Source: Wenzhouxiangella sediminis (lineage in GTDB: Bacteria > Pseudomonadota > Gammaproteobacteria > Xanthomonadales > Wenzhouxiangellaceae). Taken from it: a stretch of DNA of 64,000 bases. The first letter of the stretch is position 1; every line of letters starts with the position of its first letter. A program made the position numbers and the translations under genes. Positions 28,160 through 36,803 of this stretch are shown in pieces. The stretch is from assembly GCF_003410055.1 (NCBI RefSeq), contig NZ_QUZK01000038.1, positions 1-64,000 of the forward strand. The letters are read 5' to 3'. Under the pieces are notes generated by a model, which was not told the DNA's origin, did no database searches, and saw only the letters and a list, made by a program, of their open reading frames with translations.

Positions 28160-29353
28160 ATGATCGCGCGCGTCAACGAGTGGTTTCGTCGGCATTTTTC
28201 CGACCCCCAGGTCGTCATCCTGGCGCTGTTTCTGGCGCTGGGCGTGCTCGCCATCGCCCTGTTCGGCAAGATGCTTGCGCCGGTGCTCGCCAGCCTGGTG
28301 CTGGCCTACCTGCTCGAGGGCGGGGTGCAACGCCTCGAGCGCCTGGGTGTACCGCGGCTGTTGAGCGTCATCGGGGTCTTTCTCGGCTTCATGACGGCGC
28401 TCGTCTACCTGCTTCTCGGCCTGGTGCCGATGCTCACTCGCCAACTCGCCGCCATCGTGCGAGACCTGCCCAGTTATGTGTCCCTGGCGCAGGACTGGGT
28501 GGCCAAGCTGCCCGAACGCTATCCCCAGCTCGTCGCTCCGACCGAGCCCGCGTCGGCCACCGAGGCGATCGCCGCCAACGGCGTGGAGCTGGCCGCCGAG
28601 GAGCCGCAGCGCGAGCTGGCGCTGATATCCCAGGAACAGCTGTCGACCTGGCTCGACAACATCGGCTCGGAGCTGGTGAACTACGGGGCTACCCTGGTTT
28701 CCTTCTCCGGGGTGATGAGCGCGGTCAACCTCCTGATTTTTCTCGTGCTGATGCCGGTGCTGGTGTTCTTCTTCCTCAAGGACAAGCACCAGCTCGTGGG
28801 CTGGGCCAGCCAGTACCTCCCTCGTGACCGAGCGCTCGTCACCAGCGTCTGGCAGGAGGTCGATGCCCAGATCGGTAACTACGTCCGCGGCAAGGTACTC
28901 GAGATCATGATCGTGTGGATCGTCACCTACGTGGTCTTCGCGCTCCTCCAGATGCCCTTCGTCATGCTGCTGTCGATGCTCGTGGGCCTGTCGGTCATCA
29001 TTCCCTACATCGGGGCCGCCGTCGTGACGCTCCCCGTCGCCCTGGTCGCTCTGGTCGCCTTCGGTCCCGGCGCGAGCTTCTGGTACGTGCTGATCGCCTA
29101 CACCATCATCCAGGCGCTCGACGGAAACGTGCTCGTGCCCATCCTGTTCTCCGAAGTGGTCAGTCTGCATCCGGTCGCCATCATCACGGCGGTTCTGGTT
29201 TTCGGCGGCATCTGGGGTTTCTGGGGCGTTTTCTTCGCCATTCCCCTGGCGACTCTGGTCAATGCCGTGTTGCGGGCCTGGCCGCGCGCCAACGACGAGG
29301 GTGATCGAACCTTCTCCGGCGAGCCGGACGAAGCAGCCGATGCCCGCGGCTGA
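28160..29353 (+). CDS. AI-2E/PerM family membrane transporter
   Basis: A 397-residue multi-span protein of the AI-2E (PerM/TqsA) family; members export small molecules or act as Na+/H+ antiporters, and the substrate here is unknown. Hydrophobic spans cluster at about 20-60, 65-95 and 190-370, with the soluble helical stretch (about 95-185) between them. VGLSVIIPYIGAAVVTLPVA and IQALDGNVLVPILFSEVVSLHP are family signatures. ATG 28160 is preferred to an upstream ATG at 28133, which would lie before the TATAAT box. The 3' end overlaps murL by 14 bases. Confidence 0.88.
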   Translation: MIARVNEWFRRHFSDPQVVILALFLALGVLAIALFGKMLAPVLASLVLAYLLEGGVQRLERLGVPRLLSVIGVFLGFMTALVYLLLGLVPMLTRQLAAIVRDLPSYVSLAQDWVAKLPERYPQLVAPTEPASATEAIAANGVELAAEEPQRELALISQEQLSTWLDNIGSELVNYGATLVSFSGVMSAVNLLIFLVLMPVLVFFFLKDKHQLVGWASQYLPRDRALVTSVWQEVDAQIGNYVRGKVLEIMIVWIVTYVVFALLQMPFVMLLSMLVGLSVIIPYIGAAVVTLPVALVALVAFGPGASFWYVLIAYTIIQALDGNVLVPILFSEVVSLHPVAIITAVLVFGGIWGFWGVFFAIPLATLVNAVLRAWPRANDEGDRTFSGEPDEAADARG

Positions 29354-30692
29354 TCCGGGCCGGCCGCTGCGGTCCCCGGAAGACTGGCGGCGCGAGGCGA
29401 GTCGCGAATTCCGCTTCGTCGATCGTTGCTTCGACCCGTCTACCGGCGTGGTCGAGCTCTTCTACCGTCTCGACGGCATCGAGCTGCAAGAACGCTTCAG
29501 GCTTCCGATCGAGGGAGGGGGCTGCCGTTGCCCCGAAGCGCTCGATGCCGCCCTCGACCTGCTGCACTGGACGGCCGGCGTCAGCTACTGGAAGGCCGGC
29601 TGCCCCCCTTCGATCGCTTTCGAAGGACGCGCCCCGGATGCCTGGCAAGCCGCCTGGCTGGCGCGGCTGTACCGCGAAGGCCTGGCCGAGTTCGCCTGGC
29701 GCAACGGTCTGGATCAGGACGCCTGGGCGACCTTTCCTGCCGGCGGAGCGCCGAGTGGGGCGGTGCGCTGCCGGCTGCCGAGGCGATCGCTGGTGCCGAT
29801 GGGCGGTGGCAAGGACTCGCTCGTGGCGCTCGAGCGCTTGCGCCGCCGCGGCGAACAGCCGGTCACCGTCCAGGTCGGCCGAGCCGCCCTGATCCGGCAG
29901 GTCGCCGAGGTTGCCGGCACGCCCCACCTGGTGATCGAACGCGAGGTGGATGCCGGGCTGGCGGCGCTCAATCGTCAAGGGGCCTGGAACGGCCATGTGC
30001 CGATCACGGCGATCAATGCGTCGGCTCTGATCGTGCTTGCCCTGGCGAGAGGCTTCGACCGGGTCGTGTTCGCCAACGAGCATTCCGCCGACGAGGCGAC
30101 GCTGCACGACGAACGGGGCAGGCCGGTCAATCACCAGTTCTCCAAGTCGCTCGAGTTCGAAACGATGCTGGGGGAGTGGGTCGGGCGCTGCATCACGCCG
30201 GATCTGTCGGTGTTCTCGATCCTGCGGCGCGATCGCGAACTGGCCATATGCCGGGAGTTCGCCGGGCTCGAGCGCTATCACGGCGTCTTTTCCTCCTGCA
30301 ATCGCAACTTCCATCTCGACGGGGCACGAACCGATCGCTGGTGCGGTCACTGCCCCAAGTGTCATTTCGTCTTCCTGGCCCTGGCGCCGTTCATGTCGCC
30401 CGAAGCACTGACGGGAATATTCGGGGCCAACTTGCTCGCCGACGGCGGGCAACTGCCGGGCTTTCGCTCGCTGCTGGCGATCGACGGCGCCAAACCATTC
30501 GAGTGCGTGGGCGAGGCCGGCGAAGCCCGCGCGGCGCTCGCCGCCCTGTCGGCTGATCCGCGTTGGCGCGATTGCACCGTGGTGTCGGCGCTGGCGCCTT
30601 CGCTCGCGGACCTGGACGTGCCCGAACTCGACCGACTCTGCCGGCCCGCGCGGGCCCATCGCATTCCCGATGAACTCCTCGCCGACGATTGA
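29340..30692 (+). CDS. murL: UDP-MurNAc-L-Ala-L-Glu epimerase
   Basis: Inverts the terminal L-Glu of UDP-MurNAc-L-Ala-L-Glu to D-Glu in an ATP-dependent reaction, part of the alternative peptidoglycan precursor route described in Xanthomonas. The 450-residue protein has a PP-loop-like ATP site MGGGKDS (154-160), the block NEHSADEATLHDERGRPVNH (247-266) and a cysteine cluster C335-x2-C338-x2-C341 in WCGHCPKC. The frame starts 26 codons earlier inside the transporter gene; ATG 29340 (MPAADPGRPL) gives family length. Its 3' end overlaps murD2 by 23 bases. The assignment rests on recognised sequence features and the diagnostic neighbour. Confidence 0.88.
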   Translation: MPAADPGRPLRSPEDWRREASREFRFVDRCFDPSTGVVELFYRLDGIELQERFRLPIEGGGCRCPEALDAALDLLHWTAGVSYWKAGCPPSIAFEGRAPDAWQAAWLARLYREGLAEFAWRNGLDQDAWATFPAGGAPSGAVRCRLPRRSLVPMGGGKDSLVALERLRRRGEQPVTVQVGRAALIRQVAEVAGTPHLVIEREVDAGLAALNRQGAWNGHVPITAINASALIVLALARGFDRVVFANEHSADEATLHDERGRPVNHQFSKSLEFETMLGEWVGRCITPDLSVFSILRRDRELAICREFAGLERYHGVFSSCNRNFHLDGARTDRWCGHCPKCHFVFLALAPFMSPEALTGIFGANLLADGGQLPGFRSLLAIDGAKPFECVGEAGEARAALAALSADPRWRDCTVVSALAPSLADLDVPELDRLCRPARAHRIPDELLADD

Positions 30693-32010
30693 CTGGCTGC
30701 TGGCGCGGCGCATCGGCCTGCTCGGCTACGGCCGGGACGGGCGCGCGACCGCGCGCGCCCTGCGCGAGCGGGACCCGGCCGTGCAACTGACCGTCCTGGT
30801 CGAGCGCGGCGAACCGGAAACGGATTGGCCGGTCGTGAATGCGCCCTTCGACGAGCGCCTGTGCGATTTCGACGTGCTCATCCGTTCCCCGGGGGTGCCC
30901 GTGGATCATCCGGCGCTGACCGCAGCCCGGGAAGCCGGCGTGGTCGTCGTCAACCCGGCCTCCATCTGGCTGGCCGAGCGCGGTCGCGACCTGACCGTCG
31001 TCGGCGTGACCGGCTCGAAGGGCAAGAGTACGACCGCTTCGCTGCTCGCCCACCTGTTGCGCGGCCAGGGTCTGGAGGTGCTCCTGGCGGGCAACATCGG
31101 CGTGCCCCTGCTCGATCATCTCGAATCCGCCGCCGACGTTGCCGTGCTGGAGTTGTCGAGCTACCAGCTGGCCGACCTTCAGGGCCGGATCGATCTCGGC
31201 CTGTTCACGCGCCTGTTTCCCGAGCACCTCGACTGGCACGGCGGCGAGGAAGCCTACGTGGCCGCCAAGTTGCGCCTGGCCGAGCTGCTCGAAGGCCGTC
31301 CCTTGCTCGTCAACGGCCGCGACGAGCGCCTGGTGGCGGCCACCGAGGCGGTGCGGGGCCGCGTGCTGGGCAATCGCCCGCCGGGGGTCTGGCGCGACGG
31401 CGACCGCCTGATGCTGGACGGCGCGCCGCTGTGTCCGGCAGGCGCCTTGCCCTTGATCGGTCGCCACAACCTGGACAACGCTGCGCTGGCCCTCCAGGCC
31501 GGCATCCTGCTGGGCCAGGATGGTCCGGCGCTGGCCCGGTCACTGTCGACTTTCCGGTCCCTGCCGCACCGGCTCGAGCCCGTGGCGACGGTCGACGGCG
31601 TGCGTTTCATCAACGATTCGATATCGACCAGCCCCTGGGCCACGCTGGCGGCCCTGGACGCGCTGGCGCCGGCGCCGGTCATACTGATCGCGGGCGGGCA
31701 GGCGCGGCCGGCGGACTGGCAGCCCGTCCTCGAGTGGGTCGATGCCCACGGCCTCGAGGCCCTGCTGACGATTCCCGACAACGGCGGTGTCATCGCCGAT
31801 CGCTTCGGCGAAGCGGTCGGAGAGCGGATGGGGCCGATCGAGGCGCTCGAAGGGCTCGAGCAGGCCGTGGCGCGGGCGCGGGAACTGGCGCGTGAGGGTT
31901 GCGTCGTGCTGTTGTCGCCGGGGGCGCCGAGCTTCACCCGTTTTCGCGATTTCGAGGAGCGCGGCGAGCGCTTCCGTGCGGCGGTGGGTGTCGCCCCGGA
32001 AGTTCAGTAG
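30670..32010 (+). CDS. murD2: UDP-MurNAc-L-alanine:L-glutamate ligase
   Basis: A Mur ligase that adds L-Glu rather than D-Glu to UDP-MurNAc-L-Ala; MurL then epimerises it. The 446 residues show the MurD three-domain plan: N-terminal Rossmann (RRIGLLGYGRDGRATA), ATP loop GVTGSKGKSTT (about 113-123), AGNIGVPLLD, SSYQLADL and LFPEHLDWHGGEEAYVAAK with the carbamylated lysine. The C-terminal domain contains HNLDNAALAL and FINDSISTSPWATLAAL. Without the adjacent murL this would be called murD. The 3' end overlaps ispB convergently by 7 bases. Confidence 0.88.
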   Translation: MNSSPTIDWLLARRIGLLGYGRDGRATARALRERDPAVQLTVLVERGEPETDWPVVNAPFDERLCDFDVLIRSPGVPVDHPALTAAREAGVVVVNPASIWLAERGRDLTVVGVTGSKGKSTTASLLAHLLRGQGLEVLLAGNIGVPLLDHLESAADVAVLELSSYQLADLQGRIDLGLFTRLFPEHLDWHGGEEAYVAAKLRLAELLEGRPLLVNGRDERLVAATEAVRGRVLGNRPPGVWRDGDRLMLDGAPLCPAGALPLIGRHNLDNAALALQAGILLGQDGPALARSLSTFRSLPHRLEPVATVDGVRFINDSISTSPWATLAALDALAPAPVILIAGGQARPADWQPVLEWVDAHGLEALLTIPDNGGVIADRFGEAVGERMGPIEALEGLEQAVARARELAREGCVVLLSPGAPSFTRFRDFEERGERFRAAVGVAPEVQ

Positions 32011-33002
32011 GCGCGGTCCACAGCGTATCCGGCGAGAAACTCCAGCGCGCCCCGCTCGTCGCTCTCGGGCAGCACAGCCAGGGCCATGCGGGCCTTTTCG
32101 GCCAGACCTTCAGCCTGGGACATGGCCAGGTCGAGTGCGCCGGTGCGCTCCATGATGCTCCTGACATCGGCAATGCGGTCGCTGCCGCCGGCTTCGATGA
32201 TGCTTCGCATCAGCGCCCGTTCGGTCTCATCGGCGGACTGGAGCGCGAGAATCAGCGGCAGGGTGACCTTGCCCTCGGCCAGGTCGTCGCCCGCGTTCTT
32301 TCCCAGGTCGTCGCCGTCGGCGCGATAGTCGAGCACGTCGTCGACGATCTGGAAGGCCTGCCCGAGGTACAGGCCGTAGTCGGCCAGGCTTTCGCAGTCG
32401 GAATCGCTCATCTCGCCCAGAACGCCGCCCAGGCGAGCGCTGGCGGCGAACAGGCAGGCGGTCTTGTCGGAGATCACCTGGTAGTAGTCCTCGACCCCCA
32501 GGTCGGCATTGCCCATCTGCATGAGCTGCAGCACCTCGCCCTCGGCGATGGTGTTGGTGGTGTCGGCCAGGATGTTCATTACCCGCATCCGGTCGAGCTC
32601 GACCATCAACTGGAAACTGCGCGAGTAGAGGAAATCGCCGACCAGCACGGAGGCGGCGTTGCCCCAGAGACGGTGCGCGGTGACCTGCCCGCGGCGCCGG
32701 GACGACTCGTCGACGACGTCGTCGTGGAGCAGGGTCGAGGTGTGGATGAACTCGATGATCGCCGCCAGCTTCAGGTGGTCGTCGCCGCGATAGCCGGCGG
32801 CACGGGCGCAGAGCAGGTGCACCAGCGGGCGCATGCGCTTGCCGCCGCCGCTGATGATGTGATGGCTGATCTGGTTGACCAGGACGACATCGGAGGCCAG
32901 TCGATCGACGATCAGGCGGTCGACCGCCCGGCGGTCGACCTGCGTGAGCTCGAGAATGTCATCCAGGCCGGCCGGCGCCGTGGTCGATGAGAAATCGTTC
33001 AT
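32004..33002 (-). CDS. ispB: Octaprenyl (polyprenyl) diphosphate synthase
   Basis: Builds the isoprenoid side chain of ubiquinone. The 332-residue trans-prenyltransferase has the first aspartate-rich motif LLHDDVVDESSRRRG (about 91-105), the second IVDDVLDYRADGDDLGKN (about 218-235) and GGGKRMRPL (55-63). ATG 33002 lies 8 bases downstream of a perfect -10 box; a TTG three codons upstream is less likely. It is divergent from ssb, whereas in E. coli and many relatives ispB is divergent from rplU. Confidence 0.94.
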   Translation of the reverse strand: MNDFSSTTAPAGLDDILELTQVDRRAVDRLIVDRLASDVVLVNQISHHIISGGGKRMRPLVHLLCARAAGYRGDDHLKLAAIIEFIHTSTLLHDDVVDESSRRRGQVTAHRLWGNAASVLVGDFLYSRSFQLMVELDRMRVMNILADTTNTIAEGEVLQLMQMGNADLGVEDYYQVISDKTACLFAASARLGGVLGEMSDSDCESLADYGLYLGQAFQIVDDVLDYRADGDDLGKNAGDDLAEGKVTLPLILALQSADETERALMRSIIEAGGSDRIADVRSIMERTGALDLAMSQAEGLAEKARMALAVLPESDERGALEFLAGYAVDRAY

Positions 33003-33010
33003 GGCTGACA

Positions 33011-33016
33011 ATTATA
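33011..33016 (-). promoter_or_regulatory. -10 box giving a leaderless ispB transcript
   Basis: Perfect TATAAT on the minus strand, 8 bases before the ispB ATG. No -35 match and no Shine-Dalgarno sequence. Confidence 0.55.
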
Positions 33017-33125
33017 CGGGTCGATTTCCTTCGCCGGGCCGGGGGATTCGGCCGATGGGACCGGCGGGCGCCTATGCTAGACTTCTGCGCATTCTCAAAC
33101 CCTGAATCAAGGAGAGGCCCGCGTC

Positions 33126-33584
33126 ATGGCCCGTGGAATCAACAAGGCGATCCTGATCGGCAATCTCGGTGCCGATCCCGAAACCCGACACACCGCCGGC
33201 GGCAATGCGGTGACCAATATCCGAATTGCCACCTCCGAAGCCTGGCGCGACAAGCAGACCGGCGAGCAGCAGGAGCGCACCGAGTGGCACCGTGTGGTGC
33301 TCTTCGGCAAGCTCGGCGAAATCGCCGGCGAGTACCTGCGCAAGGGCTCGAAGGTGTACATCGAAGGCCGCATCCAGACCCGCAAGTGGCAGGGCCAGGA
33401 CGGTCAGGACCGCTGGACGACCGAAATCGTCGCCAACGAGATGCAGATGCTCGACAGCCGCGGCGGCAGCGCCCCGTTCAACGACAACGGGCCGTCCCAG
33501 AGTCAGGGCGGCTACCAGGATCAGGGCTACGACGGCCCGCCCAGCGACAACGGCGGCGGACTGGAAGACGATATTCCGTTCTGA
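33126..33584 (+). CDS. ssb: Single-stranded DNA-binding protein
   Basis: Binds ssDNA as a tetramer in replication, repair and recombination. The 152 residues start [19 protein letters not shown], with the OB fold to about 112 ([21 protein letters not shown]). A Gly/Gln-rich linker follows and the chain ends in the acidic tip DDIPF that recruits partner proteins. AGGAGAGG precedes the ATG. Neighbour ispB replaces the usual uvrA partner. Confidence 0.97.
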   Translation: MARGINKAILIGNLGADPETRHTAGGNAVTNIRIATSEAWRDKQTGEQQERTEWHRVVLFGKLGEIAGEYLRKGSKVYIEGRIQTRKWQGQDGQDRWTTEIVANEMQMLDSRGGSAPFNDNGPSQSQGGYQDQGYDGPPSDNGGGLEDDIPF

Positions 33585-33655
33585 CGGCTGGCGCGTCGCG
33601 GCTCTGCGCGCCGTGATAGTGCTTTAGGCGCGCCGAGCTTGGGTGAAAATCTTTC

Positions 33656-33798
33656 AAACCCAAAGACGCGAAGACGCAAAGAGTTGAATGAATGGTCGCG
33701 TTCGTCGGCCACCACTGCAGTCCGGCAGACCCTGTTTGGCTCCGTCGCAACTGGTCCGTTTTTTCGTTTTCTTCGCGTCTTTGCGTCTTTGCGTTCAA
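33656..33798. repeat. Inverted AAAGACGC arms flanking a short spacer (family 2 element)
   Basis: AAAGACGC, GAAGACGC and AAAG follow one another at 33662-33681 with 8-bp period; the inverted form CTTCGCGTCTTTGCGTCTTTGCGTT lies at 33771-33795 (given here in pieces of the same unit). About 90 bp of unique sequence separates them. It occupies the ssb-rmlB spacer and ends 18 bases before rmlB. Confidence 0.7.
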
Positions 33799-33816
33799 CA
33801 AGGTTTTGATTCTCAG

Positions 33817-34866
33817 ATGAAAACCATTCTGGTCACCGGCGGTGCCGGGTTCATCGGGTCCAATTTCGTCCACCACCTGCTCGGCACGACCGACGCGACG
33901 GTGGTCAATCTCGACCTGCTGACCTATGCCGGCAACCGCGAGTCGCTCGAAGGCCTGCCGTCCGAGCGGCACGTCTTTGTCGAGGGCGACATCTGCGACG
34001 GTCCGCTGGTGGCCCGGCTGCTCGACGAGCATCGGCCCGACGCCATCGTGCATTTCGCCGCCGAAAGCCATGTCGACCGCTCGATCGACGAGCCCGGCGC
34101 CTTCATCCGCACCAACGTGACCGGCACGCAGACGCTGCTCGATGCCGCGCTGGCCTACTGGCAGGGCGGGGCGGACCACTTCCGTTTCGTGCACGTGTCC
34201 ACCGACGAGGTCTACGGCACGCTCGCGCCCGAAGAACCGGCCTTCACCGAAACGCACCGCTATGCCCCGAACTCGCCGTACGCGGCTTCGAAGGCGGCGG
34301 CTGATCACCTGGCCCGGGCCTGGCACCGCACCTACGGCCTGCCGGTGATGATCACCAACTGCTCGAACAACTACGGCCCCTTCCAGTTTCCCGAGAAGCT
34401 GATTCCACTGATGCTGATCAACGCCCTGGAGGGCGAGAAGCTGCCGGTCTACGGCGACGGGCAGCAGCGCCGCGACTGGCTGTTCGTCACCGACCATTGT
34501 CGCGCCGTCGAGCGCGTGCTCGAAGCCGGCGAACCCGGCCGCGTGTACAACATCGGCGGCAACGCCGAAATGGCCAACCTCGACGTCGTTCACCTGCTCT
34601 GCGACCTGCTCGACGAGCGCGTGCCGGTCGAGCGCCCGCGGCGCGAGCTGATCGAGTACGTCACCGACCGCCCGGGCCACGACCGGCGCTACGCCATCGA
34701 CGCGACGAGAATCCGCGACGAACTCGGCTGGGAACCGTCGGTCGACTTCACCGAAGGCCTCGCCCGGACCGTCGACTGGTACCTGTCCAACCGCGAGTGG
34801 TGGCAACGCATCCGCGACGGCCGCTATCGCTCCGAACGCCTCGGCGTGTCGCGGATTGGGGGCTGA
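33817..34866 (+). CDS. rmlB: dTDP-glucose 4,6-dehydratase
   Basis: Second step of dTDP-L-rhamnose synthesis for O-antigen or other glycans. The 349-residue extended SDR has the NAD loop TGGAGFIGS (7-15), the STDEVYGT block with Thr-Asp-Glu catalytic residues (about 128-135) and YAASKAAADHL with the YxxxK pair (about 155-165). An upstream in-frame start lies in the repeat element; ATG 33817 (MKTILVTGGAGF) is chosen. It is separated from rmlA by the GxxExxY element. Confidence 0.96.
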   Translation: MKTILVTGGAGFIGSNFVHHLLGTTDATVVNLDLLTYAGNRESLEGLPSERHVFVEGDICDGPLVARLLDEHRPDAIVHFAAESHVDRSIDEPGAFIRTNVTGTQTLLDAALAYWQGGADHFRFVHVSTDEVYGTLAPEEPAFTETHRYAPNSPYAASKAAADHLARAWHRTYGLPVMITNCSNNYGPFQFPEKLIPLMLINALEGEKLPVYGDGQQRRDWLFVTDHCRAVERVLEAGEPGRVYNIGGNAEMANLDVVHLLCDLLDERVPVERPRRELIEYVTDRPGHDRRYAIDATRIRDELGWEPSVDFTEGLARTVDWYLSNREWWQRIRDGRYRSERLGVSRIGG

Positions 34867-34886
34867 AAAAGTCAGAAGAATAAATT

Positions 34887-35333
34887 GTCCACAGATGAAC
34901 ACAGATGAACACAGATTAAAGAAGATCTAATGTCTGTGAAGCTTTCTAGAAAGGTAATTGGTTGTTGCTATGAAGTCAGCAATACTCTGGGGGCGGGGTT
35001 TCTGGAGAATGTCTACGAGAATGCCCTGTCCGTAGAGTTGGAGCGACAAGAACTCGCATACCGCCGCCAGGTGCCCCTGGAAGTCTGCTACAAGGGGGAG
35101 ACTGTAGGACGTTATCAGCCTGACTTTCTGGTGGACAATCAATTGATTGTCGAGATCAAGGCCGTGAGCGACTTGTCAGGTGAACATCAGTCTCAATTGC
35201 TGAACTACTTGAGGGCAACAGGGCTTGATATTGGTCTACTCGTCAATTTCGGAAGGCCGCGAATTCAGGTAAAACGCCTGGTTAACTGAGTTTTTGTTTT
35301 TTTATCTGTGTTTATCTGTGTTCATCTGTGGAC
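34887..35333. mobile_element. GxxExxY-bearing element with 30-bp inverted arms (copy B)
   Basis: The left arm 34887-34916 is GTCC plus ACAGAT three times at 10-bp period joined by GAAC. The right arm 35304-35333 is its inverse, 29 of 30 positions matching. Between the arms is one ORF, for a GxxExxY protein, 14 bases inside the left arm and 14 inside the right. The insert splits rmlB from rmlA, genes normally in one operon, and its composition is much lower in GC than its surroundings. Copy A at 1973-2130 has the same arms and no ORF. No target-site duplication is evident. Confidence 0.75.
34930..35289 (+). CDS. GxxExxY protein, PD-(D/E)XK nuclease-like
   Basis: A 119-residue protein of the GxxExxY family (TIGR04256; PD-(D/E)XK nuclease superfamily, PF13366), whose function is not established. 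The name motif is G23-F-L-E26-N-V-Y29. The nuclease-like core is D65 in QPDF, then E75-x-K77 in VEIKA, and a QLLNYL (89-94) helix that matches the Q-x6-type motif of some PD-(D/E)XK enzymes. No DNA-binding or transposase domain is seen. Codon use is A/T-richer than its neighbours, and ACAGATGAAC inverted arms frame the gene closely. I infer a role in the mobility or maintenance of that element, not shown. Confidence 0.9.
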   Translation: MSVKLSRKVIGCCYEVSNTLGAGFLENVYENALSVELERQELAYRRQVPLEVCYKGETVGRYQPDFLVDNQLIVEIKAVSDLSGEHQSQLLNYLRATGLDIGLLVNFGRPRIQVKRLVN

Positions 35334-35338
35334 GAACA

Positions 35339-35362
35339 GGTTTAGGTTTTTAGGTTTTCAGG
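35339..35362. repeat. Degenerate TTTCAGG-like repeat before rmlA
   Basis: GGTTTAGG, TTTTTAGG and TTTTCAGG follow directly after the right arm of the GxxExxY element, a decayed version of the heptamer family. Confidence 0.5.
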
Positions 35363-35373
35363 ACAATAACTCC

Positions 35374-36258
35374 ATGAACAGACGAGGCATCATTCTGGCG
35401 GGCGGCTCCGGCACGCGGTTGTATCCCCTCACGCAGGTGATCTCCAAACAGCTGCTGCCGGTCTACGACAAGCCGATGATCTACTATCCGCTGTCGACCA
35501 TGATGCAGGCCGGCATCCGCGAGATCCTGATCATCACCACGCCGCACGAGCAGGCCCTGTTCCAGAAGCTGCTCGGCGACGGCAGCCAGTGGGGGATCGA
35601 GCTGAGCTATGCCGTGCAGGACGAACCGCGCGGCCTGGCCGACGCCTTCATCATTGGCCGCGAATTCATCGACGGCCGACCGTCCTGCCTGATCCTGGGC
35701 GACAACATCTTCCACGGCGGCGGCATGCGCGAGCTGCTCGAGCGGGCCAACGCCCGCGAGCACGGCGCCACCGTGTTCGGCTACTGGGTCAGCGACCCCG
35801 AGCGCTACGGCGTGGTCGAGATGGACGCGCAAGGACGGGTGCTCTCGCTCGAGGAAAAGCCCGAGCGGCCGAAATCCAACTACGCCGTGACCGGCCTGTA
35901 TTTCTACGACGAGCGCGCCTGCGACTTCGCCGCCGAGCTCGAACCCTCCGAGCGCGGCGAGCTCGAGATCACCGACCTCAACCGCCGCTATCTCGAAGCC
36001 GGCGACCTCACCGTCGAGCGCATGGGCCGCGGCTACGCCTGGCTGGATACCGGGACCCACGCTTCGCTCCAGCAGGCCTCGAGTTATATCGAGACCCTGG
36101 AATCGCGCCAGGGCCTGCGCGTGGCCTGCCCCGAGGAGATCGCCTTTCGCCAGGGCTGGATCGGCGCCAACGAGTTGCTGGCCCTGGCCGAGCCCCTGAC
36201 CAAGAGCGGCTACGGCGACTACCTGCGCATGATCGCCCGGACTGCGGAGCCTTCATGA
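35374..36258 (+). CDS. rmlA: Glucose-1-phosphate thymidylyltransferase
   Basis: Makes dTDP-glucose from glucose-1-phosphate and dTTP, first step of the rhamnose pathway. The 294-residue protein has the nucleotide loop [11 protein letters not shown] (8-18), [16 protein letters not shown] (25-40) and GDNIF for the metal site, and the length of the RmlA family. ATG 35374 is chosen over a start in the repeat. Its stop overlaps rmlC as ATGA. Confidence 0.96.
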   Translation: MNRRGIILAGGSGTRLYPLTQVISKQLLPVYDKPMIYYPLSTMMQAGIREILIITTPHEQALFQKLLGDGSQWGIELSYAVQDEPRGLADAFIIGREFIDGRPSCLILGDNIFHGGGMRELLERANAREHGATVFGYWVSDPERYGVVEMDAQGRVLSLEEKPERPKSNYAVTGLYFYDERACDFAAELEPSERGELEITDLNRRYLEAGDLTVERMGRGYAWLDTGTHASLQQASSYIETLESRQGLRVACPEEIAFRQGWIGANELLALAEPLTKSGYGDYLRMIARTAEPS

Positions 36259-36803
36259 AAGTCAGCGACACCGATCTGCCCGGCGTGAAGCTCGTCGAGC
36301 CGCGCGTGTTCGGCGACGAGCGGGGCTGGTTTCTGGAGACCTGGCGCGAGGAGCGCTACCGCGAACACGGCATCGGCCCGGCCTTCGTCCAGGCCAACTG
36401 CTCGCAGTCCGCCCGCGGCGTATTGCGCGGGCTGCATTTCCAGTGGCCCGAGCCGCAGGGCAAGCTCGTCTGGGTCAGCCAGGGCCGGGTCTTCGACGTG
36501 GCCGTGGATATTCGCCCGGAATCCGATCACTTCGGGCGCTGGACCGGCTTCGAACTCGATGCCGACAGCCACCGCCAGCTATGGATTCCAGAGGGCTTCG
36601 CGCACGGTTTCCAGGTCCTCAGCGAGACCGCCACTTTCAACTATCTCTGCACTCGACCGTACCGCGGCGAATTCGATGCCTCGATCGCCTGGGACGATGC
36701 CGATATCGGCGTGGAATGGCCGATCGCCCCCTCGGGTCTGTCCGACAAGGACCGTGCCGCGCCCCGCTTGGCGGAAATCGCTCCTGACCGGCTGCCGTCA
36801 TGA
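36255..36803 (+). CDS. rmlC: dTDP-4-dehydrorhamnose 3,5-epimerase
   Basis: Third step of dTDP-rhamnose synthesis. The 182-residue cupin has [10 protein letters not shown] (about 54-63) with the catalytic His, [18 protein letters not shown] and [13 protein letters not shown], the standard RmlC blocks. Both ends overlap neighbours by four bases (rmlA and rmlD), so rmlACD are translated as a coupled set. Spacing argues against any other start. Confidence 0.95.
   Translation: MKVSDTDLPGVKLVEPRVFGDERGWFLETWREERYREHGIGPAFVQANCSQSARGVLRGLHFQWPEPQGKLVWVSQGRVFDVAVDIRPESDHFGRWTGFELDADSHRQLWIPEGFAHGFQVLSETATFNYLCTRPYRGEFDASIAWDDADIGVEWPIAPSGLSDKDRAAPRLAEIAPDRLPS

Noticed and set aside
34885-35335. Insertion sequence with target-site duplication
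   Set aside because: No DDE, HUH or serine recombinase is encoded and no direct repeat flanks the arms, so a standard IS call is not supported.
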